Origin: Bacillus sp. F19
Lineage (GTDB): Bacteria; Bacillota; Bacilli; Bacillales; Bacillaceae
Direction: 5' to 3'
Assembly (NCBI GenBank): GCA_023823795.1
Contig: CP085710.1
Span: forward strand, 2,692,001 to 2,756,000
DNA length: 64,000 bases
In this document: positions 36,792 to 47,044 of the stretch, in pieces
Position numbering within the stretch: the stretch's first letter is position 1
Layout: each line of letters begins with the position of its first letter
The notes under the pieces: generated by a model
What the model was told of the DNA's origin: nothing
The model's input: the letters and a program-made list of their open reading frames with translations, nothing else
The model's database searches: none
Translations under genes and position numbers: made by a program

Positions 36792-39650
36792 TCAAATTCT
36801 CCCTTCGTTTTTCCACGTCAATGCTTCTGTTACGATACGCTCTTGATCTTTTTTATGAACGTTTGGATCTCCCTCTGCTGTCGAAGATCTTCTTTTTCTT
36901 CCAATATAATTCACTTTCACATGAGCCGGTGCTACTTCTCGGAGTTCTGGATCCATGAATGTCCATGCTCCCATATTCATTGGCTCTTCCTGTACCCAGA
37001 CGATTTCTTCCAGCGCCTCGTAGCGTCCAAGAATTGCTTTTATTTCCTTTTTAGGGAACGGATATAATTCTTCCACTCTTACAACGTGGATTTGATTTAC
37101 ATCTTCTTCTATTGATTTTAATTTATCTGTTAAATCAGTGGCAATTTTGCCGCTGCATAAGACAATGCGCTTTACATCTTCATGTTTCAGGCCAAGTCCA
37201 GGCTGTTCCACAACCGGAAGGAATTCCCCTTCGCTCAGTTGTTCTATCGAAGAAATGGTTTGCGCGTTTCGAAGCAGACTCTTAGGTGTCATAATAACAA
37301 GAGGACGTACTTCTTCACGTTTCAGAAGCGCAGCCTGTCTTCTTAAAATATGGAAATATTGTGCAGCACTTGTTAAGTTTGCGACTGTCCAGTTGTTTTC
37401 TGCTGCAAGCTGCAGATATCTCTCAAGTCTTGCACTTGAATGCTCAGGTCCTTGTCCTTCATAACCGTGAGGAAGAAGCATCACAAGCCCTGATTTTTGA
37501 CCCCATTTCGCGCGTCCTGCTGAGATGAATTGATCAAAGAATACTTGTGCAGCGTTTGCAAAGTCACCGTATTGAGCTTCCCACAGCACGAGTGTTTCAG
37601 GAGCAAATACGTTGTAGCCATATTCAAAGCCAAGTACTGATCCTTCTGATAATGGACTGTTATGAACGGCAAACGAAACATTTGATTTAGATAGTGTATG
37701 CAGCGGTGAGTAAACATTGCCTGTTTCACTATCGTGAAGCATTAAGTGTCTTTGAGAGAATGTGCCGCGTTCAGAATCCTGCCCCGACAGACGAATTGGC
37801 GTGCCGTCTTCAAGGATAGTCGCGAATGCAAGCGTTTCTGCTAATGCCCAGTCAGCTTTTCCATCCCCGACAAAGATATTTGCGCGTCTTTCTAGAATTC
37901 TCTTCAATTTATCAAAAACATTGAAGCCTTCAGGCCATTTCACAAGCTCATCATTAATTCTTAAGAGAGATTCTTTATCAATGGACGTTTTGATTTTCGG
38001 CAGTCCGTTGATAACGATTTCAGGAAGCTCTATGTCATGAACCTGCGTTACTTTTTTCGATGGCACTTTTTGATAAGCTGCATCAAATTTGTCCAATGTA
38101 TGCTGATCAATTTCAGCAATCTTTTCTTTGCTTAAATATCCTGCTTCTTCAAGCTGTGCAGCATAGAGTGCACGGACTGTCGGATGCTTGCGGATTTTTT
38201 CATATAGTTTCGGCTGTGTCGTTGATGGCTCATCCATCTCATTGTGGCCAAAGCGGCGGTAGCCGATTAAATCAATCAAGAAGTCACGGTTAAAGAGCTT
38301 ACGGTACTCAATCGCAATCATGACTGCTGCAAGACACGCCTCTGGGTCGTCTGCATTTACATGAACGATCGGGATTTCGTATCCTTTAGCAAGGTCACTT
38401 GCATATTTTGTTGAACGCGAGTCTCTGCTTTCAGTTGTAAAACCTATCATATTGTTGGCGATAATATGAATGGAACCGCCGGTCTGATAGCCTGTAAGAG
38501 AATTTAAGTTCAGTGTTTCTGCAACAATCCCCTCACCCGGGAATGCAGCATCACCATGAATAATAATCGCCATTGATTCTTTTTCGTCTTGTTTCGGATA
38601 GCCGGTTGTTTGGCGATTATCCTGAGCTGCACGCGTGTAGCCCATGACAATAGGGTCCACATATTCAAGGTGACTTGGGTTGTTTGCAAGTGTCAGCCTT
38701 GCACGTTTTGTGCTTTCATCTGTAATTTGACGATCTGCCCCGAGATGATATTTTACGTCTCCGCTCCAGCCATAGTTAATGCCGACAGACCCTTCAGAAG
38801 GAACAAGCTCCTTGTTTGGCGAATGCTGGAATTCCGAGAAAATAATTTCATAAGGCTTGCCGAGAACATGTGCCAGCACGTTTAAGCGTCCTCTGTGAGC
38901 CATACCAATGTTTACATTATTTGTTCCTGCGTGAACAGCGTTCGAAATCAGTTCATCAAGCATTGGAACAAGCATGTCCAGTCCCTCAATTGAGAAGCGT
39001 TTTTGCCCAACAAACGTGCGGTGCAAAAATTTCTCAAAGCCTTCAACTTCTGAGAGGCGGCGCAGAATAGCCGTGCGTTTTTCATTTGAATGACTTTTGA
39101 AAATTTCTCCGGATTCAACCATTTTCTTAAGCCAGTACTTTTCTTCAAAACGGTGTACGTGGGAGAATTCAAAAGCAATCGTTTTCGTATAAGCTGCTTT
39201 TAAATATTGAATGGCCTGTAATCCATTCGTTACTTCCTGAGGTGCATCCGCACATAAAATGGATGCCGGAATTTCTTCTAGGTCAGATTCTGTCAGCCCG
39301 TAATCCTTAAGCTGAAGAAACTCTTTTTGTTTGACACTTTCAAATGTATAAATTGAAGCGTTTAAATGACCATAAGTGCGGATATCATCTGCAAGCTTGA
39401 CTGCATAAGCAATCTTCTTCATTTTGTCCGCGCTTGTTACGTTTTGAACAGACGCTGCTGTGCCCGCTGATGTTTCATTGCTAACTTGTTCCTGCGGTAC
39501 TGTGTCCCATCCATCAAACATTTCTCTTAATTCTTCATCAACCGATTCTGGATCCTGCTGATATTGATCAAACAGCTCCAGTACATAGCCAAGGTTCGGT
39601 CCATGAAAATCCTCAAGTCGAATCTTGGGCTTTGTTGTAGTTCCTGACAT
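36792..39650 (-). CDS. odhA: 2-oxoglutarate dehydrogenase E1 component
   Basis: ThDP-dependent decarboxylase that opens the 2-oxoglutarate dehydrogenase reaction. The 952-residue product has the expected length, the ThDP motif starting GDAAFPGEG and ending with IIANN about 30 residues later, and the YHLGADR and [16 protein letters not shown] segments. The ATG at 39650 follows GGGGGTTATGTAAG; extension upstream lacks support. First gene of odhAB. Confidence 0.95.
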   Translation of the reverse strand: MSGTTTKPKIRLEDFHGPNLGYVLELFDQYQQDPESVDEELREMFDGWDTVPQEQVSNETSAGTAASVQNVTSADKMKKIAYAVKLADDIRTYGHLNASIYTFESVKQKEFLQLKDYGLTESDLEEIPASILCADAPQEVTNGLQAIQYLKAAYTKTIAFEFSHVHRFEEKYWLKKMVESGEIFKSHSNEKRTAILRRLSEVEGFEKFLHRTFVGQKRFSIEGLDMLVPMLDELISNAVHAGTNNVNIGMAHRGRLNVLAHVLGKPYEIIFSEFQHSPNKELVPSEGSVGINYGWSGDVKYHLGADRQITDESTKRARLTLANNPSHLEYVDPIVMGYTRAAQDNRQTTGYPKQDEKESMAIIIHGDAAFPGEGIVAETLNLNSLTGYQTGGSIHIIANNMIGFTTESRDSRSTKYASDLAKGYEIPIVHVNADDPEACLAAVMIAIEYRKLFNRDFLIDLIGYRRFGHNEMDEPSTTQPKLYEKIRKHPTVRALYAAQLEEAGYLSKEKIAEIDQHTLDKFDAAYQKVPSKKVTQVHDIELPEIVINGLPKIKTSIDKESLLRINDELVKWPEGFNVFDKLKRILERRANIFVGDGKADWALAETLAFATILEDGTPIRLSGQDSERGTFSQRHLMLHDSETGNVYSPLHTLSKSNVSFAVHNSPLSEGSVLGFEYGYNVFAPETLVLWEAQYGDFANAAQVFFDQFISAGRAKWGQKSGLVMLLPHGYEGQGPEHSSARLERYLQLAAENNWTVANLTSAAQYFHILRRQAALLKREEVRPLVIMTPKSLLRNAQTISSIEQLSEGEFLPVVEQPGLGLKHEDVKRIVLCSGKIATDLTDKLKSIEEDVNQIHVVRVEELYPFPKKEIKAILGRYEALEEIVWVQEEPMNMGAWTFMDPELREVAPAHVKVNYIGRKRRSSTAEGDPNVHKKDQERIVTEALTWKNEGRI

Positions 39651-39908
39651 CTTACATAACCCCCAGCAATGGTAGTGAATCTGATTGAATTTTTTAATAA
39701 ACAGATTCAAATGGATATTATTGTAATATACTATCCTATCTTACTTAGAAAGATAGGTTTGGATTAAAACGCTTCCAATTCCATTTTAACACTCCTTGCC
39801 CGTATAATCAAAGGCGTATCACAAGAAAATTTAAAATAATACTGAAAAACAAAAATTAAAAGTGAATCTAAAGAACAAAAGATGCAAAATATTCATTTTT
39901 CAAGAGAA
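39651..39908 (-). promoter_or_regulatory. odhA upstream region
   Basis: No gene is visible. A CCTATCTT/AAGATAGG hairpin lies at 39732-39753 and TGGAAGCGTTTTAA (39766-39779 on the minus strand) resembles a cre site with mismatches at its ends. Either could regulate odhAB; neither is certain. Confidence 0.35.
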
Positions 39909-39935
39909 AAATCAGCCTCTTCAACTACTGAGGCC
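39909..39935 (-). terminator. Terminator of the VOC gene
   Basis: GCCTC and GAGGC arms separated by 9 nt are followed by a T-rich stretch on the minus strand, just after the VOC gene stop. Confidence 0.6.
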
Positions 39936-39964
39936 GACATATTTTCTTCTTTTCCTTCTAAATT

Positions 39965-40321
39965 CTATGTATTTTGATAAAAAATGATCCGGTTAGCAAA
40001 GGGATCTTGAACTGTTAATTCATATGTATTCCATGGAGTCTTTTCAATTCCTGGATTTGATAAAGGAAATACTTTAGATTTGAGTATACTATGATAATTT
40101 CTGAGATCTTCGCACTGAATTCTGACGGCTGCCCCCGGCGAGCAATCTCCGTGATGCTCGGAAAGATGAATCTGAACGGCTTCGTTTGAGATTTGAAAAT
40201 AAAGTGGATATTCCGGCTCAAACCGGTGCTCCCAGTCAAGCTTAAAGCCTAAGTAGTCCAAGTAAAACTCCTTTGCTTTCCGTTCATCAAACATACGCAA
40301 AATTGGAATAACGGATATCAT
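39965..40321 (-). CDS. VOC/glyoxalase superfamily protein
   Basis: The 118-residue single-domain protein shows the paired beta-alpha-beta-beta-beta modules of the VOC fold, starting VIPILRMFDERKAKEFYLDY and ending TVQDPFANRIIFYQ. It resembles bleomycin-binding-type proteins, with an EHHGDCSPGAAVRI segment. No substrate can be named. Confidence 0.8.
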   Translation of the reverse strand: MISVIPILRMFDERKAKEFYLDYLGFKLDWEHRFEPEYPLYFQISNEAVQIHLSEHHGDCSPGAAVRIQCEDLRNYHSILKSKVFPLSNPGIEKTPWNTYELTVQDPFANRIIFYQNT

Positions 40322-40421
40322 TTTTATCTCCCCCTATTTATATAGTAGCAAAAGGAAGAAATCGTTACAAAAAGAGTGCCTCTAATTGAAGTGACCCCTA
40401 AAAGTTAGACACAAGATTTCG

Positions 40422-41252
40422 TTAAGCTACTTGTTGGGCAAGAGTCCGGTATTGTACCGGGCTCTTGCCTTTTAATTTTGTCTTAATTCGTTTGTGGTTA
40501 TAGTAATGGATGTATTTCCTTAGTTCTTCTTTGAAATGTTCCACATTTTTGAAGTCTTGGTAATTAAGGAATTCTGATTTTAGAATGCCAAAGAAATTTT
40601 CAATGACCGCATTGTCATAACAGTTCCCTTTACGAGACATGCTTTGTATGATGTCCTTTTTCTTCAAAGCCAGACGGTATTTCTTCATTTGATAGTGCCA
40701 TCCCTGATCCGAGTGAATGAGTAACGTATCTTCTTTGCGCTTTTTTCTTAGGGCTTTATTTAACATACTCGATACAAGGGAATAGGTCGGTCTAGAGCCA
40801 ATCGTATAGGTGAGAATTTCGCCATTGTATAAATCTAGCATAGGTGAAAGATACAGTTTTTCTCCAAATAATTTGAATTCGGTAATATCGGTTACCCATT
40901 TCTCATTCGGCTTGGACGCCTTGAAGTTCCGATTTAGCACATTTTCGGCAACCTTGCCTGCTTCACCTTTGTACGACCGATATTTCTTTATGCGGACAAG
41001 GCACTTCAATCCTAGTTCTCTCATAAGTCGATAAACTTTCTTATGATTAACATGCAGTCCTCGGTTGGCTAGCTCAGCACGAATACGCCGGTACCCGTAT
41101 CGGCCTTTATGTTCATGAAAAATCTCTTTAATCACCGTTTTTAATTCAGCATCTTTATCTGGGCGGTCAAGCTGTTTCGTCAAATGGTAATAGGTACTGC
41201 GAGGGATACCCGTAAGCTTTAAGAGTGATTTCACCGGGAATTCCTGCCTCAA
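40422..41252 (-). CDS. IS150-like transposase OrfB (DDE)
   Basis: The 276-residue catalytic part carries DDE residues in KWVTDITEF, LIHSDQGWHYQ and YDNAVIENFFGILKSE, after the HEHKGRYGYRRIRAEL segment. It is normally made as an OrfAB fusion by a -1 frameshift; the frame is open upstream of the TTG start at 41252. Confidence 0.9.
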   Translation of the reverse strand: MRQEFPVKSLLKLTGIPRSTYYHLTKQLDRPDKDAELKTVIKEIFHEHKGRYGYRRIRAELANRGLHVNHKKVYRLMRELGLKCLVRIKKYRSYKGEAGKVAENVLNRNFKASKPNEKWVTDITEFKLFGEKLYLSPMLDLYNGEILTYTIGSRPTYSLVSSMLNKALRKKRKEDTLLIHSDQGWHYQMKKYRLALKKKDIIQSMSRKGNCYDNAVIENFFGILKSEFLNYQDFKNVEHFKEELRKYIHYYNHKRIKTKLKGKSPVQYRTLAQQVA

Positions 41253-41260
41253 TTCATAGA

Positions 41261-41782
41261 CTACTTTCGCTTTGTCTTGTTTGGTGATTTTTCTTTGTTC
41301 TGAACTAAGGCATTCAACTTTTTTATATAAGCAAGCTCCATACGTAATCGTTCATTTTCAGCCTGAAGAGCTTCAATAGATTCTGCCACTGGTTCTTTTA
41401 TCTCAGATACTTTTGGGATTTCTTTTTTCATCGATGACCGCCCCTTTTCTCTTGGAATAAGGCCGTCCACTCCTTGTGTGTCGAATAATCTCTTCCATTG
41501 AGTAATCGTAGAGGGAGATTGAATTTTAAAGATCGCAGCTGTCTCACTGAGGGACGTCCCGTGTTCGTTCATATAGGTAAGTACCTTTAGTTTATCGTCC
41601 AAAGAATAGGTTGTATATCGTTTTTTAAACGCCTTTTCTCCGTTATATTGATACTGCTGGATCCACCTATGAAAAACCCCGTGAGCTACTCCTATGGATA
41701 TTGCGATCGCTTTGTGCCCTTCTGTGCCATTAAGATATCGCTTAACGGCATTTACCTTTTCCTGCTCTGTAAATTTAGCCAT
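41261..41782 (-). CDS. IS150-like transposase OrfA
   Basis: The 173-residue protein has two helix-turn-helix units (HKAIAISIGVAHGVFHRWIQ and SLSETAAIFKIQSPSTITQW) and a C-terminal leucine-zipper helix (ESIEALQAENERLRMELAYI). This two-HTH layout is typical of the IS150 group. AGGTGCAG precedes the ATG. Confidence 0.9.
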   Translation of the reverse strand: MAKFTEQEKVNAVKRYLNGTEGHKAIAISIGVAHGVFHRWIQQYQYNGEKAFKKRYTTYSLDDKLKVLTYMNEHGTSLSETAAIFKIQSPSTITQWKRLFDTQGVDGLIPREKGRSSMKKEIPKVSEIKEPVAESIEALQAENERLRMELAYIKKLNALVQNKEKSPNKTKRK

Positions 41783-41850
41783 AAAAAAACTGCACCTCCA
41801 AATGTTAGATCGTGTCTAACATTTGGGGGGCAGTTCAAATAAAGGCACTC

Positions 41851-43773
41851 TTACGCATGGATGCTTTTCTGCAGCAGTTTTTTCAGGATTGGAAACAGCA
41901 CTTCAGGCAGCTTCTCAATGTCAGGAACAACGATGCTGAATTTTCCGTAAATGTTTTGTATCGTTTTTTGCTGTCCTTCGTCAATTTCTCCATTTGCGAG
42001 AAAAATATTAATCACTTCAATTCCCCGTTTTCTTGCTTCGAGCACGGCCTCGTGTGTGTCGATTATCCCATTTTGCTCGTAGCCTGTTGCCGCAGGCTCC
42101 CCATCTGAGAAGACCAGCATAAACTTCTGATTTTCACTGCGGTTTAAAAGCTGCTTTGTCATATGACGAATAGCATAGCCGTCGCGATTATCTTCTTCAG
42201 GTTCAAGCTGCAGAATTTCAGGACCTCGTTTTTTTTGCAGAGAGGACCCAAAATCAATGACCGTTTTAAAATGGTTTGGCTGTTTCGTTTCAGTGGCTTC
42301 ATTCGTGTCTTCCCAAAAACCGACAACCTGGTGGACAACGGAAACAGATTTCAACGCCTCGTGAAACAAGGTGATGCCAAGCTTCGTCTGCTCCATCTTA
42401 TCGAACATTGATGCTGAGCAATCGACAAGCAGGCAAAAAGCGGCATCAATTTTAGCAGACGGCTGATTTTTCTTATAAAATAAACGCGGATTCTCATCAG
42501 TAAGGAGCTTCAGCAGTTTTTTGCTTAAGCGTCCGGTATGAAGATCGCTTCTTGGTGAAATTTTTTTATGCTCAAGCGTTTTTTCAATCATTTGCTTCAG
42601 CTTTTTTTGAAACGGAACGATGATTTCTTTTTTTTCCACGTAAGCAACTTGCTCAGCTGCATTTGGCTTTTCGGGGGATATAAATACAGGATATGCATAT
42701 TTGTTTTCTTTTCCGAAAGCCTCGCTTTCCCCGCGCTCTTGTTTGTTTTCAGCGTTTTCCATAGCTTCAAGCTTAGAATAATCATTCCTTGCTGTTTTTT
42801 TGGAAGATCCCTGTACCATTCCAAGCGCCTGATCTCCATCATCGCCTTCTCTGACACCTTCGCCAAGCAAGTCTGTTTTGCTTCCCTGCTCCAGATCAAA
42901 TTGCAGAAAACTCTTTGTCGCTTCACTGGTTTCCCTGTGCCAGGTCGGAAGTTTATCCTCATGAATGTCCTCATCCTCTTCCTTTTCCTGTTCAAGAATA
43001 TCGTCATTTTTAAGCTTTGATTTTCGTTTAAGATCATCAAAGGTTAAGCCTGATTCTGCTTCTGAGTAGTTTAATAAAGGAAGATGAAAATACATATTCA
43101 GCATGTCTTTTTCAAGAATGTCGTCAAGTACATCGGCTATGTTTAGAACAATCTTACCTATGTCAGCAGTATTGCGGGCTTCATAGAGCTTCAGCAGTTC
43201 GCCCTGGATAAAGGGCACGGCCAGATCAATCGAATTTGTCAGCGACGGAAACTCCTCAAGCGGAGATTCTGATGTTGCTTTTAAATAGAATGCATTAAAG
43301 AGCGCATCTGTATAAATGCTTCTCTCTTGGTTTATCGTTAATTGGCTTTTAAAAAAACGTCTGTACATAGATCTTCTTGCAGCAAACACGTTTGTTGTGC
43401 CTGGACGTTCATGCTTGCAGTGTTCCTCTAGCCGCAAGTCCTCAAGCATCACAAACAGCTGTTTGGCAAAGCTTGAAACGGCAAGTTTCTGAACTTGTGA
43501 TAAAAAGAAATTAACTGCATGAAAATCTGTGTATTTATAGCTGCCGATGCTTCTTAAAAATACATCGCTTTTTAAACCATTTACCATATCAAGGCGCGGC
43601 CGGTTATCCCAGAAGTGGCTGATGTACACTTTCTGTATGAACGGATCGTAGTAAGACTGAACAGCAAATTCAACTTCTGTCTCATCTTTTTTTGTAAGAG
43701 TTTTTGCCAAGTCGGAGAGCTCCATAAATAAAAAGGAGTCGACACGCTTGTCATTAAATTTAATATATTTCAT
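41851..43773 (-). CDS. yojO: VWA-domain protein (YojO-like)
   Basis: The 640-residue protein has an acidic, variable middle and a C-terminal von Willebrand A domain with the MIDAS motif DCSASM and the later SDGEP. It resembles B. subtilis YojO and the NorD/CoxE class that works with a MoxR ATPase to insert metals or remodel partners. The MoxR-type gene lies 11 bp upstream, and odhAB is adjacent as in B. subtilis. Its terminator is now split by the IS150-like element. Confidence 0.85.
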   Translation of the reverse strand: MKYIKFNDKRVDSFLFMELSDLAKTLTKKDETEVEFAVQSYYDPFIQKVYISHFWDNRPRLDMVNGLKSDVFLRSIGSYKYTDFHAVNFFLSQVQKLAVSSFAKQLFVMLEDLRLEEHCKHERPGTTNVFAARRSMYRRFFKSQLTINQERSIYTDALFNAFYLKATSESPLEEFPSLTNSIDLAVPFIQGELLKLYEARNTADIGKIVLNIADVLDDILEKDMLNMYFHLPLLNYSEAESGLTFDDLKRKSKLKNDDILEQEKEEDEDIHEDKLPTWHRETSEATKSFLQFDLEQGSKTDLLGEGVREGDDGDQALGMVQGSSKKTARNDYSKLEAMENAENKQERGESEAFGKENKYAYPVFISPEKPNAAEQVAYVEKKEIIVPFQKKLKQMIEKTLEHKKISPRSDLHTGRLSKKLLKLLTDENPRLFYKKNQPSAKIDAAFCLLVDCSASMFDKMEQTKLGITLFHEALKSVSVVHQVVGFWEDTNEATETKQPNHFKTVIDFGSSLQKKRGPEILQLEPEEDNRDGYAIRHMTKQLLNRSENQKFMLVFSDGEPAATGYEQNGIIDTHEAVLEARKRGIEVINIFLANGEIDEGQQKTIQNIYGKFSIVVPDIEKLPEVLFPILKKLLQKSIHA

Positions 43774-43784
43774 GACGGGCCCCT

Positions 43785-44675
43785 TTACACAAAAAGAGTT
43801 TCTGCAATATTTTGAATCGCTGCCTTTTCCCTGTCGTCTTCAAGTTTTTCAGTAATGCCGCGTGAAATAGCACGAAGCGGCGGCATATAAACGGCTAGAT
43901 CACACGTGTCAATAAGTGCTCTTACAGATGCTGCCTCTTCTGAAATTTGTCCATTTTGCACCTGAGTGATCAGATCAGAAGAAAGTGTGACAAACTGACT
44001 GATCAGCTTTTCATTTTTCAGCATAGATTGAGAGCGCAGTACGGCTTTTAGCTGTTCACCTTGAATATATGGCACTTCAATTACAACGAAACGATTTTTT
44101 AAGGCTTCGTTCAAAGGAACGGTCCCAACATAACCTTCGTTAATAGCTGCAATCACGCCAAAGTCTTTGCTCGCTCTGATCACTTCTCCTGTAAATGGAT
44201 TCGTAATCATTTTACGGTAATCAAGGACTCCATTTAGGATTGGAAGCGTCTCAGGCTTTGCCATATTAATTTCATCAATATATAAGATATGGCCTTTTTT
44301 CATCGCATGAATAACAGGCCCTTCAATAAACTCTATGCTCGTTTTTGAACCATTCTGCGAAATGGTTTTATAGCCAAGCAGTGCTTCAGCATCAAGATCC
44401 ACGCTGCAGTTGATACTGTGCATTGGCTGTCCGAAAAGATTTGAAAGCGTTTCGGCCAGCTTTGTTTTACCTGAGCCTGTAGGTCCTTTTAATAGAACAT
44501 TTTTACCTAATGATAAAGCAATCATGGCATCATATAAAATTGCATCCTCTGATGGCATATATCCGCCTTTGCCGATCTGCATGGCATCATCGCTGTTTTT
44601 GAATATTTCCGATCTATTTTTTATATCAGACAGTATATGATCCGGAAGGTTTAAAGCTTCTAATTGTGTTGTCAT
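43785..44675 (-). CDS. yojN: MoxR-type AAA+ ATPase (YojN-like)
   Basis: The 296-residue ATPase has Walker A ([12 protein letters not shown]), Walker B ([13 protein letters not shown]), sensor 1 ([13 protein letters not shown]) and the PPLRAISRG segment. It matches B. subtilis YojN and NorQ-like proteins that act as metal-insertion or folding chaperones together with VWA partners such as the downstream yojO product. The ATG at 44675 is taken because AGGAAAGGG lies upstream. Confidence 0.88.
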   Translation of the reverse strand: MTTQLEALNLPDHILSDIKNRSEIFKNSDDAMQIGKGGYMPSEDAILYDAMIALSLGKNVLLKGPTGSGKTKLAETLSNLFGQPMHSINCSVDLDAEALLGYKTISQNGSKTSIEFIEGPVIHAMKKGHILYIDEINMAKPETLPILNGVLDYRKMITNPFTGEVIRASKDFGVIAAINEGYVGTVPLNEALKNRFVVIEVPYIQGEQLKAVLRSQSMLKNEKLISQFVTLSSDLITQVQNGQISEEAASVRALIDTCDLAVYMPPLRAISRGITEKLEDDREKAAIQNIAETLFV

Positions 44676-44869
44676 AGTTTGATTTTTCCCTTTCCTGGTA
44701 CAATTTCTCTGACCAAGTATACTAGAAATCCTCTGCTTACTCAAAGGGATTGATTACTGAAAACGCCTTCAATATGTTAAAGCATATTGGAAGCAGTATA
44801 TCCTCTGAAACCAGAGCTACATTTCGATACGAATAAGCTTCCTGGCTGGCCACTCATCAGTGGATCATT

Positions 44870-45085
44870 TTGGCTTCGGGTTTGCCCTGGCTTTATTTAA
44901 AAAAAAGAAAAAGAAAAAGAAGAATTACTGAAAAAACTGCAGGATATAAAGCGGATCCCCTCGAAATAGGAAAACGCTCCGCCTGTGAGAAAGAATGGCT
45001 GCGGGAATGGGAAAATATAAAAGTCAAAGTAAGCTATCAACTTGAAACTGAACCTCTAACGATCACGAAAAATAAAAAAGAGTGA
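44870..45085 (+). CDS. Hypothetical ORF, possibly frameshifted
   Basis: A lysine-rich 71-codon frame starting at TTG. In another frame just upstream the sequence reads ISFLAGHSSVDHFGFGFALA and meets this frame at an A-rich run (44899-44920), so one longer protein with a slip there is possible. No similarity is recognised and there is no good ribosome site. Confidence 0.25.
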   Translation: MASGLPWLYLKKRKRKRRITEKTAGYKADPLEIGKRSACEKEWLREWENIKVKVSYQLETEPLTITKNKKE

Positions 45086-45108
45086 AACCATTCAAGTTTC
45101 ACTCTCAG
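45079..45108. terminator. Hairpin, probable terminator
   Basis: GAGTGAAAC and GTTTCACTC pair across 7 nt just after the hypothetical ORF; the T tract is poor. Confidence 0.5.
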
Positions 45109-45115
45109 ATTGTAG

Positions 45116-45158
45116 ACAAAAGGCATTCGGATGAACTCTATCCGAATGCTTTTTGTCA
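45116..45158. terminator. Strong hairpin at the IS1182 fragment end
   Basis: GACAAAAGGCATTCGGAT (45116-45133) pairs with ATCCGAATGCTTTTTGTC (45141-45158) almost perfectly. It lies downstream of the IS1182-type fragment and was probably its terminator or end. Confidence 0.7.
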
Positions 45159-45204
45159 TTTCTGGGGCTAATTTGATGTTTGTAGGCCTATTCGTTGACT
45201 ATTT

Positions 45205-45720
45205 TTATACCGCTTTCGCTGGCTTCCATGTCCAGGATGCCAACTTTTTCAAGTTCATGGCAGCAAAAGTAAGCATCGCCTGCATGGACAATTTTTTGAG
45301 TCCTCTCAACGTTGTCCAACGCATACCATGCTTTTCTTTTGCATCTGCAAAGACACGCTCTATCGTTTCTTTACGTTTTGCATAAATTGTTTTGTTCTCT
45401 TCTGTATGACGAAGGTGTTCAGCTTCATCTAAGTATTCTTGCCAGAGATGCCTTTCAATCAATTTCTGATGATTTTGGCTCTCCGTACATTGGCTTAGGA
45501 ATGGGCAATTTTCACAAACCTTCGGATCGGAAGAGTATTGTCTGTATCCTTTTTTCGTAGTAGTTCTGTAAGGAAGCACTTGATCGTGCGGGCATATGTA
45601 ACAATCAAAATGTTCGTCATACACATAATCACTTTTCTTGAAAAATCCATCTTTTGTTTTTGATTTTTGGTTTTGTTTTCTATAGTGGCCCCTTAAATCC
45701 AGAATTGTTTCTGGTCTCAT
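45205..45720 (-). pseudogene. IS1182-family transposase, C-terminal fragment
   Basis: About 171 residues remain: the zinc-like CPHDQVLPYR, CENCPFLSQC and the C-terminal KRKETIERVFADAKEKHGMR, which holds the last acidic residue of the catalytic core. The N-terminal two thirds, with the first two Asp residues, are absent. The fragment ends near 45720 next to the direct repeats of the recombinase gene, so the junction probably marks an insertion or deletion. Confidence 0.82.
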
Positions 45721-45740
45721 TATGATATAATCCTCTTATA

Positions 45741-45794
45741 AAACTAAACATAATTTATTTTAAGCCTGCCAAATAAAAACTAAACATAATTTAT
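45741..45794 (+). repeat. Direct repeats, candidate recombination site
   Basis: AAACTAAACATAATTTAT occurs exactly at 45741-45758 and 45777-45794, 36 bp apart, directly upstream of the tyrosine recombinase gene. A TTTATTT/AAATAAA inverted pair lies between them. The layout recalls TnpI resolution sites of Tn4430-type transposons; function is inferred. Confidence 0.55.
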
Positions 45795-45808
45795 GGGGTT
45801 GTAAGATT

Positions 45809-46681
45809 ATGAGTTTGATTGAGAATTTTGTTAAATATCTTCGTTTGGAAGATAAATCCGAAAATACCATTTGTAATTACCGATTGGCTGTGAAAGAATA
45901 TTTTTCTTGGTTTGAGGACACCTTTGATAAACAACCAAGAGCTCTTTACATACAAAATGTAAAGGACTACCTCCAATATCTTCAGGTGATAAAAAAACGA
46001 AGTGCCAAAACGATTAACGCTAAACTTTCGGCTCTTCAAAAATATAATGAATTTCTGATATCAGTAGGCGTTCAAGAAGACATGGTCATTACAAAGAAAA
46101 TGAAGAAAAAAATTCAACAAACCTATGCCTCGCCAGCACAATTTACCGAAAAAGAGGTTCATAAGTTCAATCAAGCTGTAGTTGAAAAGCAAAATGTTCG
46201 AGACTATGCCCTGGTTATTTTGCTTACTTTTACAGGCTGCCGGATTAGTGAAGCTTTAAGTATTGAGATTAGTCGAGATTTACACCTATTATCATCAGAG
46301 TTAGTCATTCGTTCTGGTAAGGGAGACAAACAACGTACTGTCCTTTTAAATCAAAAAGTCATTCAAGCTTTAAAAGATTACTTGGAATTACGAAAAAAAC
46401 ATAAGTATACAGACAGTCCTTATTTATTTTTATCTAACAAAGGACCAAAGTTAAGCCGTATGACGGCTAACAATATGTTTCGAAAGTATAGTCACCTAGC
46501 TGGATTGGAACAAGTGTTAAGCCCTCATGATTTAAGACACTATTTTTGTTCTCATGCTCTTGAGAATGGATTTGATGTACATGAAGTGGCTCATATTGCA
46601 GGTCATTCAAATATTCATACCACGTTGATTTATACTAATCCGTCTAGGCAAAAAATGATGGATAAATTGAATCAGTTGTAG
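45809..46681 (+). CDS. TnpI/XerC-like tyrosine recombinase
   Basis: The 290-residue protein has an N-terminal SAM-like core-binding domain (residues 1-90) and a catalytic domain with all residues: Arg in TGCRISEAL, Lys in SGKGDKQR, HDLRHYF (HxxR), AGHSN His and the nucleophile Tyr in HTTLIYTNPS. Its size and upstream repeats suggest a transposon resolvase/integrase of the TnpI type. No Tn3-type transposase is in the window. Confidence 0.85.
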   Translation: MSLIENFVKYLRLEDKSENTICNYRLAVKEYFSWFEDTFDKQPRALYIQNVKDYLQYLQVIKKRSAKTINAKLSALQKYNEFLISVGVQEDMVITKKMKKKIQQTYASPAQFTEKEVHKFNQAVVEKQNVRDYALVILLTFTGCRISEALSIEISRDLHLLSSELVIRSGKGDKQRTVLLNQKVIQALKDYLELRKKHKYTDSPYLFLSNKGPKLSRMTANNMFRKYSHLAGLEQVLSPHDLRHYFCSHALENGFDVHEVAHIAGHSNIHTTLIYTNPSRQKMMDKLNQL

Positions 46682-46732
46682 GATAAACAATGATAGACTT
46701 TACGGATATTTCTTTATTCCCAATAAAAATAA

Positions 46733-46771
46733 ACAACCCTCGGTTAAATTAAATAGTAACCGAGGGTTTCA
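46733..46771. terminator. Terminator after the recombinase gene
   Basis: AACCCTCGGTTA (46735-46746) and TAACCGAGGGTT (46757-46768) form a perfect 12-bp stem. Confidence 0.75.
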
Positions 46772-46799
46772 TTTGTAAAATAATGTCTTATGACATAAA

Positions 46800-47040
46800 A
46801 AGGAAGGAATCGTTGTCGTACCCCTTGTACATGAAACTGTCCGAACATCATAGCTATGTCTTCTCGAATTGATTGCCCCATAATCGTACTACACGATACT
46901 AATCCTTGTGCGATGTTCATTGAAATAGCAGCTGCTATTTCTGGATCCTGAAAACGTGAATGGCTTCCTCCAGTAATTTTTGTAGGTCTTTATCACCTGC
47001 ATGGTTTAGGTGAGTTTGATAACCTGCAATTAACCCTAGT
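46800..47040 (-). pseudogene. DUF3231 protein remnant
   Basis: Reading leftward gives LIAGYQTHLNHAGDKDLQKL with LLEEAIHVF, then after a shift and a gap SRFQDPEIAAAISMNIAQGL and CSTIMGQSIREDIAMMFGQF. Both halves fit the short DUF3231 (ferritin-like) proteins of bacilli; roughly 35 residues between them are missing. A full-length relative lies at 47349-48371. Confidence 0.6.
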
Positions 47041-47044
47041 GGGA

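Larger units (their letters stand above)
40387..41837 (-). mobile_element. IS150-like IS3-family element (1451 bp) in a terminator loop
   Basis: The ends TGAAGTGACCCCTAAAAGTT and (on the other strand) TGAACTGCCCCCCAAATGTT are imperfect inverted repeats, and AAT flanks both sides as a 3-bp duplication. Removing the element and one AAT restores AAGAGTGCCT-loop-AGGCACTCTT (40372-40381 and 41843-41852), a perfect terminator hairpin for the yojO-like gene. The insertion is therefore exactly in its loop. Confidence 0.92.

Noticed and set aside
39766-39779. Firm cre site for odhA
   Set aside because: TGGAAGCGTTTTAA lacks the consensus ends, so it is only mentioned as a possibility.
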